Source of the DNA: Acidobacteriota bacterium
GTDB taxonomy: Bacteria; Acidobacteriota; Terriglobia; Terriglobales; Acidobacteriaceae
Reading direction: 5' to 3'
Assembly: GCA_013289795.1 (NCBI GenBank)
Contig: JABCZH010000020.1
Location: forward strand, 1-56,087
Length of the DNA stretch: 56,087 nucleotides
A program made the position numbers and the translations under genes. Under the pieces are notes generated by a model. That model searched no databases, was not told where the DNA came from, and saw only the letters and a program-made list of their open reading frames with translations. Position 1 is the stretch's first letter, and each line of letters starts with the position of its first letter. This document shows, one piece after another, positions 9,541-17,316 of this stretch.

Positions 9541-10230
9541 ATGAAAGGCAAAATTGCAATCGTAACCGGGGCCAACGGGGGCCTTGGAACCTTCGTGACG
9601 CAAGCTCTGCTGGATGCCGGCGCGACGGTGGTCGGCGTATCCCGGGACATTCAACAGTCAGCCTTCAACAGTCAAGCGTTCACCGCGCTGCCGGCCGATC
9701 TGCTGACCTCTGCGGGAGCCGCGAGCATGGTGGCAAGCGTCATGGCTCGCTTCGGAAGGCTGGACGTGGTCGCGCATACGGTCGGAGGATTCGCCGGCGG
9801 GAAGTCCATCGCCGAGACTGACGACGCTACCTTTCAGCGGATGTTTGATGTGAATCTCAACAGTACGTTCTACCTCTTACGTGCGGCGCTTCCCGCTCTT
9901 CGCAAGACCGGCAATGGACACATCATTGCCATTGGCAGCCGCGCCGCACTTGAACCTGGCGTCGGAGTCGGCGCTTACAGCGCGTCAAAGGCCGCGATGG
10001 TGTCGTTAATTAGGACGGTTGCTCTGGAAAACAAAGATGCTGGACTGACCGCCAACGTGATTCTGCCGGGCACCATCGACACTCCCACGAATCGCAAGGC
10101 TATGCCAAAGGCAGATGTCTCCAAGTGGGTGCAGCCCGCGACTATCGCTAGTCTGATTGCCCGGCTGGCCGGTGAATTGGGAAAAGACGTGAATGGGGCC
10201 GTGATCCCGGTTTATGGCACCGATGTTTGA
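9541..10230 (+). CDS. SDR-family oxidoreductase
   Basis: 229 aa short-chain dehydrogenase with the NAD(P)-binding TGANGGLG motif near the N-terminus, and the catalytic Y146-x3-K150 (YSASK) preceded by the IGSRAA serine region. The C-terminal 'GAVIPVYGTDV' is typical of FabG-like members. The substrate is unknown. It is preceded by AAGGAG and lies 30 bp after the lactate permease, so it may act on a related hydroxy or keto acid (inference). Its last 19 bp overlap the 3' end of the convergent arsR. Confidence 0.85.
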   Translation: MKGKIAIVTGANGGLGTFVTQALLDAGATVVGVSRDIQQSAFNSQAFTALPADLLTSAGAASMVASVMARFGRLDVVAHTVGGFAGGKSIAETDDATFQRMFDVNLNSTFYLLRAALPALRKTGNGHIIAIGSRAALEPGVGVGAYSASKAAMVSLIRTVALENKDAGLTANVILPGTIDTPTNRKAMPKADVSKWVQPATIASLIARLAGELGKDVNGAVIPVYGTDV

Positions 10231-10625
10231 GACATGCTTTCAACAGCCGACACCGGCGCCGGCGCACCCATAAGCTGGACCAGACTGTTGGGGCCGCAGC
10301 ACAGCCGATGAAAGCGTTGAAGGTCATTGCGTAATTCTTTGTCCTGCTGCAAAGCACCGAGAGTAGCTTTCAGGATGGCCGCCGCGTGCGGATCTGCGGG
10401 AACTGCCAGCCTGTAGTGCATCCACTTGCCCTCGCGCCGGGCGGCGACGATGCCCGCCCTCCGCAAATAGGCCAGATGCCGCGAGATTTTCGGCTGCGGG
10501 ACGTCAATTACCGTCACGAAATAGCAGACGCAGATTTCCTGCTCCGCCATCAAGTGCAGGAGCCGCAGCCGTGTGCGGTCGGCGAGAGCGCGAAACAGGC
10601 TCTCCAGCGGGTATTTCTTCCTCAT
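10212..10625 (-). CDS. arsR: ArsR-family metalloregulator of the arsenic operon
   Basis: 137 aa winged-helix repressor. I chose the ATG at 10625 (MRKKYPLESLFRALADRTR) over an upstream in-frame ATG at 10691, because the extra 22 residues would cross the divergent promoter. The family As/Sb-sensing motif is present as ICVC with C32 and C34 in the DNA-binding helix. An additional CC pair occurs near the C-terminus (RLCCGPN). It is divergent from arsI-arsC-aquaporin and presumably releases DNA on binding As(III). A TATAAT box ends 6 nt before the ATG with no Shine-Dalgarno sequence, so the mRNA looks leaderless. Confidence 0.88.
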   Translation of the reverse strand: MRKKYPLESLFRALADRTRLRLLHLMAEQEICVCYFVTVIDVPQPKISRHLAYLRRAGIVAARREGKWMHYRLAVPADPHAAAILKATLGALQQDKELRNDLQRFHRLCCGPNSLVQLMGAPAPVSAVESMSQTSVP

Positions 10626-10631
10626 AGCAAA

Positions 10632-10637
10632 ATTATA
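10632..10637 (-). promoter_or_regulatory. arsR -10 box (TATAAT)
   Basis: On the minus strand a perfect TATAAT lies 6 nt from the arsR ATG at 10625, with no ribosome-binding site between. Transcription would start at or next to the A of ATG, giving a leaderless message. A weak -35 candidate (TGTCAA) lies 16 bp further upstream and overlaps the divergent arsI -35 box. Confidence 0.6.
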
Positions 10638-10653
10638 GCAAAACAAATATGCC

Positions 10654-10681
10654 TTGACATATATGTATCTTGCTTGATACC
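10654..10681 (+). promoter_or_regulatory. arsI promoter with overlapping ArsR operator
   Basis: TTGACA at 10654-10659 is a consensus -35 box, with a weaker GATACC -10 after 16 bp. The perfect 10-bp palindrome ACATATATGT (10657-10666) overlaps the -35 box. A second inverted repeat, GTATC-TTGCTT-GATAC (10665-10680), covers the spacer and -10 region. ArsR-family operators are AT-rich dyads over promoters, so this is the expected binding site and could control both divergent transcripts. Confidence 0.65.
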
Positions 10682-10723
10682 GTGTACGCATTCGCTACGG
10701 CGAATATGATTTCCGAGGGAGAT

Positions 10724-11194
10724 ATGTCATCAGATATGGTCGTTGCCTTGAAAGCGCACCTTGCCATTAATGTGCGGAACGTCGAACGCAGCATTGTTTT
10801 CTATCGCAAGCTGTTTGGCATTGAACCCAGCAAGGTCCGGCGCGGCTACGCCAAGTTTGACGTGCAGAACCCGCCCTTGAATTTCACCCTGAACGAAGTG
10901 CCTTTCAAGGGAGCGGGAGCACTCTCGCACATGGGCATTCAGGTGGCTTCGACCGCCGACGTATTCAGTGTGCGGAAGAAATGGGTGGAAGCCGGTCTCA
11001 TCACGCGCGACGAGATGCAGACCGACTGCTGCTACGCCAGACAGGACAAGACCTGGGTCCACGATCCCGATGGCAACGAGTGGGAAGTGTTCGTGGTGCT
11101 CGAAGACAATCTGCCGGAGAAGGCCGGCCAGCACGAAACCGCTTGCTGCGCCCCCGGCTGCTGCCCACCCACGCCGGAGCATTCCAATGTCTAG
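10724..11194 (+). CDS. arsI: ArsI-type C-As lyase (glyoxalase superfamily)
   Basis: 156 aa vicinal-oxygen-chelate protein matching the ArsI/CadI family. The expected metal ligands are visible as H12, H69 and E121, and the As-binding vicinal cysteines as C102-C103 in the TDCCYARQDKTWV motif. ArsI cleaves the carbon-arsenic bond of trivalent methyl- and aryl-arsenicals to release As(III). The ATG at 10724 has a GAGGGAG site; the in-frame ATG at 10670 lies within the promoter. An additional cysteine-rich tail (C141, C142, C146, C147) follows the domain. The gene overlaps arsC by 8 bp. Confidence 0.85.
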   Translation: MSSDMVVALKAHLAINVRNVERSIVFYRKLFGIEPSKVRRGYAKFDVQNPPLNFTLNEVPFKGAGALSHMGIQVASTADVFSVRKKWVEAGLITRDEMQTDCCYARQDKTWVHDPDGNEWEVFVVLEDNLPEKAGQHETACCAPGCCPPTPEHSNV

Positions 11195-11618
11195 AGCAAA
11201 GGTGTTATTTCTTTGTACCGGCAACTCGGCGCGTAGCCAGATGGCGGAGGGCTATTTGCGCCACGTTGCCGGCGATGAGTTCGAGCCGCTTAGCGCCGGA
11301 ATTGAGCCCAAGGGCCTGAATCCGCTGGCGGTCGATGCCATGAATGAGATTGGAATCGACATCTCACGCCAGACCTCCAAAGATGTCCGCGAGTTTCTCG
11401 GACAGGCGATTCCATACGTGATCACGGTCTGCGACAACGCCAAGGCTCGCTGCCCGATTTTTCCCCGTACCTACCAATTCCTCCACTGGAGCCTGGACGA
11501 TCCCGCCGAGGCCGCGGGCTCGCACGACGAAAAACTGGCAGTGTTCCGGCGGGTGCGGGACGAAATCGCGCAAAGAATCCAACAGGAACTCCTGACGCCT
11601 GCCGCCTCTAAGAAATGA
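11187..11618 (+). CDS. arsC: Thioredoxin-coupled arsenate reductase
   Basis: 143 aa low-molecular-weight-phosphatase-fold enzyme. The catalytic P-loop C10-TGNSA-R16 and the two relay cysteines C82 and C89 are at the positions typical of thioredoxin-dependent ArsC. It reduces arsenate to arsenite in the cytoplasm. The start lies inside arsI (8 bp overlap) and the stop overlaps the aquaporin start (ATGA), so the three genes are coupled. The longer frame running from 10968 is an out-of-register extension through arsI. Confidence 0.92.
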   Translation: MSRAKVLFLCTGNSARSQMAEGYLRHVAGDEFEPLSAGIEPKGLNPLAVDAMNEIGIDISRQTSKDVREFLGQAIPYVITVCDNAKARCPIFPRTYQFLHWSLDDPAEAAGSHDEKLAVFRRVRDEIAQRIQQELLTPAASKK

Positions 11619-12271
11619 GTGCTTCTCTCGTCAAACGCAGCGTGTGCGAGGGTCTGGGCACTGCATTGTTGGTCGCTGCTGTGGTTGGTTCCGGCATCAT
11701 GGCTGAGCGGCTGGCCGGGGGCAATGTTGCCCTCGCACTCCTGGCTAACACCCTGGCTACCGGCGCGGCTCTCGTCGCCTTGATTCTGACCTTTGCGCCT
11801 GTGTCGGGTGCACATCTTAATCCGGTAGTGAGTCTCGCGATGGCATTGCGACGGCAAATGCCCTGGCGTGAGGCGCCAATTTACGTCATTGCGCAGTGCG
11901 CTGGCGGTCTGTTGGGCACGGTAGTCGCGCATGTCATGTTCGGATGCGAATGGTATTCACTCTCGCGCCATCAGCGCTCAGGAGTCGCTCAGTTGATCAG
12001 CGAGTGTGTGGCCGCGTTCGGGTTGCTCTGTGTCATCTGGGGGTGCTTGAAGGTACGCTCCGCCCTGGCAACTCCGGTCGCAGTTGCGAGTTACATCGTC
12101 GCGGCCTATTGGTTCACTGCGTCGACTTCGTTCGCCAACCCCGCCGTGACCTTGGCGAGATCGATCACCGACACTTTCACCGGGATCCGTCCAGTGGATG
12201 TTCCCGGCTTCGTCGTAGCGCAGATCATCGGCGCATCGCTGGCGACCCTGCTGTTTGCGTGGCTGGACTGA
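11615..12271 (+). CDS. MIP-family channel (AqpS/AqpZ-like), probable arsenite channel
   Basis: 218 aa with six membrane segments and the two half-helix motifs N69-P-V and N175-P-A, the latter followed by the conserved filter Arg R182. MIP channels conduct water, glycerol or As(OH)3. In Sinorhizobium an aquaporin (AqpS) replaces the arsenite pump next to arsC; the same arrangement here suggests that As(III) made by ArsC and ArsI leaves passively through this channel. No arsB or acr3 is in the window. The 4-nt overlap with arsC supports co-translation. Confidence 0.82.
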   Translation: MSASLVKRSVCEGLGTALLVAAVVGSGIMAERLAGGNVALALLANTLATGAALVALILTFAPVSGAHLNPVVSLAMALRRQMPWREAPIYVIAQCAGGLLGTVVAHVMFGCEWYSLSRHQRSGVAQLISECVAAFGLLCVIWGCLKVRSALATPVAVASYIVAAYWFTASTSFANPAVTLARSITDTFTGIRPVDVPGFVVAQIIGASLATLLFAWLD

Positions 12272-12283
12272 GGTCGTGGCGAC

Positions 12284-12427
12284 TTATCGCGATCCTGTGC
12301 GCAGATCGAATTCCCTGCCGCAATCGAAGCAGACCCGGTAGGTGCGGTGCTTGATGGTGAACACCCGGCTGCGATGACGGTGACGGCACCCGAAAATAAA
12401 TTGAAAAATCCAAAGCAGCGGGTTCAT
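12284..12427 (-). CDS. 47-aa zinc-ribbon-like small protein
   Basis: Begins MNPLLWIFQFIFGCRHRHRS and ends CFDCGREFDLRTGSR. A Cys-x-His pair near residues 14-16 and a CxxC near residue 33 could bind one zinc ion. The N-terminus is hydrophobic. The ATG overlaps the GH130-like gene stop by 4 nt (ATGA), which argues that it is translated. I have the impression that similar short proteins occur in acidobacteria, but cannot check. The longer frame from 12520 reads into the GH130-like gene and is not preferred. Function unknown. Confidence 0.6.
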   Translation of the reverse strand: MNPLLWIFQFIFGCRHRHRSRVFTIKHRTYRVCFDCGREFDLRTGSR

Positions 12428-13428
12428 CGGTTCGAATCTCGCCGGCGCTCGCAACTTCCGTTGGTATCCAGCCAAGCGAGGAGAGAACGAACGCTGGCCC
12501 GAGCCAGGGCGATGGAGCAATCAGCCGCTCCGTAGTAGAGATTGATGGTGTCGCCATCGGGATCCATAGTGTATCCGCAGGGGAAGACCACGTCGTCAAC
12601 GTCGCCGTGGCGTTCGTACTCCGCTTCTGGCCCGAAGATCCACGAATCCCCTCGCAGCAAACAGTGTGCCGGGTTGTCCAGGTCGAAGAGCGCCAAGCCC
12701 AGGCGATACAGGCAGCCCGACGGGGTGTGCCGCACGCCGTGGTAAAACACCAGCCAGCCTCGGGAAGTCTCAATGGGCGGCGGCGACAAGCCAATCTTGT
12801 TGGCGTCCCACCAGGCGCCGCGCCGGGCTTCCAGCATGAGGCGGTGCCGGCCCCAATAGCGCAGGTCGGGAGAATAGGAAATCCACATGTGCGAACCAAG
12901 CTTGGTCATGGGGCGATGAATTAGGGCCCAACAGCCGTCGATTCGGCGTGGCAGAAGCGCGGAGTCCTTGTCGTCGGGCGGCATAATGACGCCGTAGCGC
13001 TCGAAGCTGCGGAAGTCCTTGGTCAGAGCCAGAGAGACTCCCGGGCCGCCGCGCGAATAAGAAGTGTAGGTGATGACGTATTGCTGTAGTTCGGGGACAA
13101 AAGTGATGCGCGGGTCCTCAATGCCCCAGATTTCCTCGGGATAGTCGGCGGGGCTGGGCATCAATGTGGGCTCGCGATCAATCTCCCAGCCATCGACGCC
13201 GTTACGAGAGCGGGCAGCGCAAAGGTGCGACAAGCCGCGGCGATCTTCGACGCGGCAGAGCAACAGAGTTGTACCATCTGCGAGTCGTGTTGCTCCGGCG
13301 TTGAACACGCTGTTGATGGAATATGGCCAATCTTTGGCAGTAAGTATGGGGTTGGCTGAGTCGCGGAGAAGCAGAGATTCGTAACTGGTGGTCGGAGGCA
13401 CCGTGAGTGTGGTTTCGTCAGTAGTCAA
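12424..13428 (-). CDS. GH130-like glycosidase/phosphorylase (DUF377)
   Basis: 334 aa with the five-bladed-propeller signature of GH130 beta-mannoside phosphorylases and hydrolases: NSVFNAGATRL (residues 39-49), the IEDPR motif with probable catalytic D105, and a late 'DDVVFPCG ... NLYYGAAD' segment. Such proteins act on beta-mannosyl or similar linkages. The start overlaps the stop of the GT4 gene by 4 nt and the stop overlaps the next small gene by 4 nt, so all three are translationally coupled. No signal peptide is visible, so it is probably cytoplasmic and may process the product of the coupled glycosyltransferase (inference). Confidence 0.82.
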   Translation of the reverse strand: MTTDETTLTVPPTTSYESLLLRDSANPILTAKDWPYSINSVFNAGATRLADGTTLLLCRVEDRRGLSHLCAARSRNGVDGWEIDREPTLMPSPADYPEEIWGIEDPRITFVPELQQYVITYTSYSRGGPGVSLALTKDFRSFERYGVIMPPDDKDSALLPRRIDGCWALIHRPMTKLGSHMWISYSPDLRYWGRHRLMLEARRGAWWDANKIGLSPPPIETSRGWLVFYHGVRHTPSGCLYRLGLALFDLDNPAHCLLRGDSWIFGPEAEYERHGDVDDVVFPCGYTMDPDGDTINLYYGAADCSIALARASVRSLLAWLDTNGSCERRRDSNR

Positions 13429-15827
13429 GACGGGATCTCCATCTGCTGAGATTCTTGCAGCGAACGCATTTCCAGGAGTGCCATCAAGAATGAAAGCGTT
13501 GACTCCGCACCCTGATTTTGATTAGCACGGTCGGGATGCAGGCCGTCACGGCAGCCGCCGGTGACGGAATCGTAAAGCGGGAGTTGCAGGTCGTTGTCAC
13601 CAAGGAACCAGTTGAAAGCCGACCAAGCTTCGCTGCGCCAGCGGCTCTCGCCGGTTACACGAAAGGCCTCGAGACAGGCGGAGACTGCGCCAGCGGCTTC
13701 AATCGGTTGCTGATCGAAGCGGGCCTTTTCACCCCCCTTACGATAGAAACCTTGCGAACCGATAGGGACGAAGTGGCCGTTGGTTTCGCAGCGTTGCATG
13801 GTCATGAGCCACTCCAGCGACTCGAGACCGGCGGAAATCATGGCGTCATTCGAGCTCGCCGAGCCAGCGAGCAGCATGGCTTGGGGCAGTCTCGCGTTGC
13901 CGTAGGCGAGAACATCTTCAGACCACTTCCAGTCGGGGCTGCGGACTGACTCGTACATGGCGAGCAAGCGCTGGGCGAGCGCGAATCTTACTCGCTGGGC
14001 ATCGCGGTCGCCGGGATACGACGTGAGGTATTCCTGAATTCCGAGCAGAGCATAGGCGCAGGCACGAGGGCTGTAGAATTCCACGGCCGCAGGCAGGGAA
14101 TACTCGAATAGACGGCCGGCAGCGCCGCGCAACCCTGGATCTTCAGACCGGCCCAGGACGGTCCCCAGCGTCCACAAGGCGCGGCCATGACAGTCTTCGC
14201 TGGCGTGACCGGAGCCGTTGGCTTCAATCCAGCGGCGATTGTAGCCGAGGAAGTTTCTGAATCTGCCGGTCGCCGGATTGAATGCATGCTCGAGGAACGC
14301 CAGGTAGCGGCTGGACGAACTTTCGATGGTCAGGGTTGGACTGGCCGCGCCGGTTCTTACAAGTTCTTCCAATAAGACTGTAAAGACCAGCGCGCGGGCA
14401 TTGTCGTCGGTGGTATAGCCCTCTTTGCGGTTGGGGACGGTGAAGATGGAGTGCTGCAGCATTCCGGTGTCGTCGGTTAACCGATGGAGGTGACTCACGT
14501 TCAACTCCGGCAACCGATCCAGCGATTTCCTGGCGACACGGGCCGAGAACTGTACTTGCGGATTCTCCATACGATCGCTGCGCACCCGTGCGAAACTTTC
14601 CATGTAACCCTGTGCCACTCGTTTCCACACCATGTCGCGCGCGAACAGATAGGCGCGTTTACGCATGGCATGGCGTATCGCCGGCGTATCCAGGAGTTCG
14701 ATGGTCTTGTTTGCGATGGCAGTGGGATCCTGGAAGGGCACGAGCGCGCCGCGGCGATCATCCAGCAATTCGATCGCGTGCCAATAGGGAGTCGAAATGA
14801 TCGCCTTGCCGGCGCCAAGTGCGTAAGCGAGCGTTCCCGAGACCACCTGCGCCTCATGGCGATACGGAGTGATATAAATGTCGGCCGCGCCAATGAACTG
14901 AACCATTTCCTCAGGACTGACAAAGCGGTCGAAGAAGATCACATTGGACTCCACGCCTACTTCCTTTGCCAAGGCCTGCAGGTACTCGCGATAGCGGTCA
15001 CCTTCACGGCGGAGGACATGAGGATGGGTCGCGCCAGCGACGATGTAGGCAACGTTGGTGTGCTTGGCCAAGACTTGCGGAAGCGCTTGAATGACGTTTT
15101 CGATTCCTTTGTTGGGGGAAAGCAGGCCGAAGGTGAGCAGTACCGCCTTGCCTTCCACGCCAAAGCGGTCCTTGTAGAAATTGGGATCGAGGAATGGCAG
15201 GTCGGGAACGCCGTGAGGAACCATGTCGATCTTGCTGCCTGGTACTTTGAAGATTTCTTGCAGGAACTGGGATGAAAGCTGGCTCATGACAATGAGCCGG
15301 TCGGAAAGCTCTGCAATCTCTGCCATGACCATGCGTTGGTCAGGATTGGGCTCGCGCAGGACGGTGTGCAGCGTGGTCACGACCGGCATTTTCAAAGCAC
15401 GGAGCAGATGCAGAATATGGCTTCCGGCCGCGCCACCGAAGATTCCATACTCGTGCTGCAGGCAAACCATGTCGATGTTGTTGAAGTTCAGGAATTCAGC
15501 AGCCTCTTCATACGATTTCACCTCGTCCTGGGCGAGCGACCAGCGCACCCGTGCGGGATAGTCATATCCCTGCTCGGTGTCGTTCACCGGCAACGCCAAC
15601 AATCGAGCCGTGCCGTACTCCGTTGAAATGGCCGCGCACAGGTCGGTGGTGAACGTGGCGATGCCACATCGCCGGGGAAGATAGTTCCCAATCACCGCGA
15701 TTCGACTGGGCAGCGATAACTTCGAGTGCAATCGTGGGCTCGCCGCTGAAACCCCATTCCGAATCAGGGGATGCGGAACGACGACTTCCAGTACCGGCTT
15801 GGGGAAGGCTGTGATGGGTAGAGACAT
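13425..15827 (-). CDS. GT4 glycosyltransferase with C-terminal helical (six-hairpin-like) domain
   Basis: 800 aa. Residues about 40-430 form a GT-B fold of family 4: 'YLPRRCGIATFTTDL' near the start, 'LQHEYGIFGGAAG', the linker 'FGLLSPNKGIENVI', and a late 'TPYRHEAQVVSGTLAYALGAG' nucleotide-sugar site. Residues about 450-790 are a separate helical domain with 'TDDNARAL' and 'GNARLPQAMLLAG' segments resembling (alpha/alpha)6 six-hairpin glycosidases. It is the first gene of a coupled trio with the GH130-like and small proteins. It probably builds a mannose- or glucose-containing glycan or glycoside; donor and acceptor are unknown. Confidence 0.82.
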   Translation of the reverse strand: MSLPITAFPKPVLEVVVPHPLIRNGVSAASPRLHSKLSLPSRIAVIGNYLPRRCGIATFTTDLCAAISTEYGTARLLALPVNDTEQGYDYPARVRWSLAQDEVKSYEEAAEFLNFNNIDMVCLQHEYGIFGGAAGSHILHLLRALKMPVVTTLHTVLREPNPDQRMVMAEIAELSDRLIVMSQLSSQFLQEIFKVPGSKIDMVPHGVPDLPFLDPNFYKDRFGVEGKAVLLTFGLLSPNKGIENVIQALPQVLAKHTNVAYIVAGATHPHVLRREGDRYREYLQALAKEVGVESNVIFFDRFVSPEEMVQFIGAADIYITPYRHEAQVVSGTLAYALGAGKAIISTPYWHAIELLDDRRGALVPFQDPTAIANKTIELLDTPAIRHAMRKRAYLFARDMVWKRVAQGYMESFARVRSDRMENPQVQFSARVARKSLDRLPELNVSHLHRLTDDTGMLQHSIFTVPNRKEGYTTDDNARALVFTVLLEELVRTGAASPTLTIESSSSRYLAFLEHAFNPATGRFRNFLGYNRRWIEANGSGHASEDCHGRALWTLGTVLGRSEDPGLRGAAGRLFEYSLPAAVEFYSPRACAYALLGIQEYLTSYPGDRDAQRVRFALAQRLLAMYESVRSPDWKWSEDVLAYGNARLPQAMLLAGSASSNDAMISAGLESLEWLMTMQRCETNGHFVPIGSQGFYRKGGEKARFDQQPIEAAGAVSACLEAFRVTGESRWRSEAWSAFNWFLGDNDLQLPLYDSVTGGCRDGLHPDRANQNQGAESTLSFLMALLEMRSLQESQQMEIPS

Positions 15828-15896
15828 TTGTCCTTAAGGTGGTGAGAAAAGGTGTTGAAAGGGCTAACTCTTAGTATTTAACGAAAGTGGCCTTTG

Positions 15897-15918
15897 GACT
15901 GGTCACAATTGACCAGTC
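15897..15918. promoter_or_regulatory. Perfect 9-bp inverted repeat upstream of the GT4 operon
   Basis: GACTGGTCA-CAAT-TGACCAGTC lies between nupC and the GT4 gene, 70 bp upstream of the GT4 start. On the minus strand it is not followed by a T-run, so an operator is more likely than a terminator. The minus-strand sequence also contains TTGACT at its edge. Confidence 0.45.
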
Positions 15919-15982
15919 AAGGTGGGTGGATTGGGGAATGGTATTGGCCCCTTCGCCGCAGGGATCGGACAGTGCAATCCTC

Positions 15983-17239
15983 CTACAACAGCATTCCCGC
16001 GATCGCGGCTGACATCAGGTTGGCCATGGTTCCGGCGAGCATGGCGCGGAATCCGAGCCGCGCCAGTTCACCGCGCTTATTTGGCGCTAAGGCGCCGATC
16101 CCGCCGATCTGGATTCCTATTGAACCAAAATTCGCGAAGCCGCACAGCGCGAACGTGGCAATGGTGAACGAGCGGGGATCGAGCATCGCCCGTTGCGGTC
16201 CCAGCATGGAGAAAGCCACCACTTCGTTGAGCGCCATACGCGTCCCCAGCAGGTTGCCAATCGCTGCGCAATCTCGCCAGGGGACGCCCACGATCCAGGC
16301 CACGGGAGCAAACAGAGTTCCGAGAATCGTTTCCAGACTGGAGGGGAACCAGGAAATTCCCAGATGGGCCAACCCATTGTGGATGCCGCCCAGAATGCCG
16401 TTGGTCAGGGCCACCAGGGCGAGAAACGAAATCAGCATAGCTGCGATGTTAAGCGCCAGATGCAAGCCGTCCGTGGTGCCGCGCGCAATCGCACCCAGCA
16501 GGTTCTCTTGTTTCTCGGCTGCCACTTCTTCTTCACTCATCACCACGCGACCGGCGGTCTTTGGAGTTTCGGTCTCCGGCACCAGCATCTTTGAAATCAC
16601 AATCGCTCCCGGAGCGGTCATGATTACGGCACTGAGAATGTGCTTGGGCTCCACGCCAAACGCGATGTATGCCGCCATGATTCCCCCCGAAACGTGCGCC
16701 ATGCCACTGGTCATGACGGTCATCAGCTCGGAGCGGGTCATCTCCGGCAGAAAGGGGCGGATGGTGAGCGGGGCCTCGGTTTGCCCCATGAAAATGCTTG
16801 CGGCTACGTTCAACGACTCGGCGCCGCTGGCGCCCATGAAACGGGTCATCACTCGCGCCGCCTGACGCACCACGAATTGCATGATCCCGTAGTGATAAAG
16901 AATCGCGAAAAATGCGGCAATAAAGATAACCGTCGGCAGCACTTGAAACGCGATGTAGAAGCCGAGACGCCCTCCCGGTTTGCCCAGGTCTCCGAACACA
17001 AATTGCGAACCGAAGGAAGAATAGCTGAGCAGGCGGTTGACCACGTCGCCGGCCTTCTGGAAAATCGCCCGGCCGACCTCAACTTTGAGTACGAACACCG
17101 CGAAAGTGAGCTGTAGTGCCAGGCCCCATGCGACCGTTTTGCCGCGAATGGCTCGCCGGTTGGTGGAGAAGAGAAACGCCAGGCCCAGCATGGTCAGAAT
17201 TCCGAGAATACCGGTGAGGCGGCCCATCCCGTTCTCCAT
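15983..17239 (-). CDS. Concentrative nucleoside transporter (NupC/CNT family)
   Basis: 418 aa with 9-10 membrane segments. Family motifs are 'GQTEAPLTIRPFLPEMTRSELMTVMTSGMAHVSGG' (spread over residues about 150-185) and 'SFTIATFALCGFANFGSIGIQIGG' near the C-terminus. It imports nucleosides using a H+ or Na+ gradient. The ATG at 17239 has no strong ribosome-binding site; an alternative ATG lies 12 bp in. It stands alone on the minus strand, separated from the GT4 operon by 155 bp that holds a perfect inverted repeat. Confidence 0.9.
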   Translation of the reverse strand: MENGMGRLTGILGILTMLGLAFLFSTNRRAIRGKTVAWGLALQLTFAVFVLKVEVGRAIFQKAGDVVNRLLSYSSFGSQFVFGDLGKPGGRLGFYIAFQVLPTVIFIAAFFAILYHYGIMQFVVRQAARVMTRFMGASGAESLNVAASIFMGQTEAPLTIRPFLPEMTRSELMTVMTSGMAHVSGGIMAAYIAFGVEPKHILSAVIMTAPGAIVISKMLVPETETPKTAGRVVMSEEEVAAEKQENLLGAIARGTTDGLHLALNIAAMLISFLALVALTNGILGGIHNGLAHLGISWFPSSLETILGTLFAPVAWIVGVPWRDCAAIGNLLGTRMALNEVVAFSMLGPQRAMLDPRSFTIATFALCGFANFGSIGIQIGGIGALAPNKRGELARLGFRAMLAGTMANLMSAAIAGMLL

Positions 17240-17316
17240 GCGCCACGATTAACCGACACCTGCGGCGAAGTTCGGGCCTGATTGTAAACCTTCGGAAGTG
17301 AGTCGGGCAGGTGTTC

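Noticed and set aside
10968-11186. Extension of arsC upstream to 10968
   Set aside because: Those codons are an out-of-frame reading of arsI; the ATG at 11187 gives the exact C10/C82/C89 spacing of ArsC.
14484-15275. 263-aa plus-strand frame within the GT4 gene
   Set aside because: Antisense to conserved GT-B motifs; composition is His/Arg/Gln-rich and unlike a real protein.
15894-16865. Long plus-strand open frame (323 aa) opposite nupC
   Set aside because: It is the antisense of a clear NupC gene, Ser/Arg/Pro-rich with no domain.
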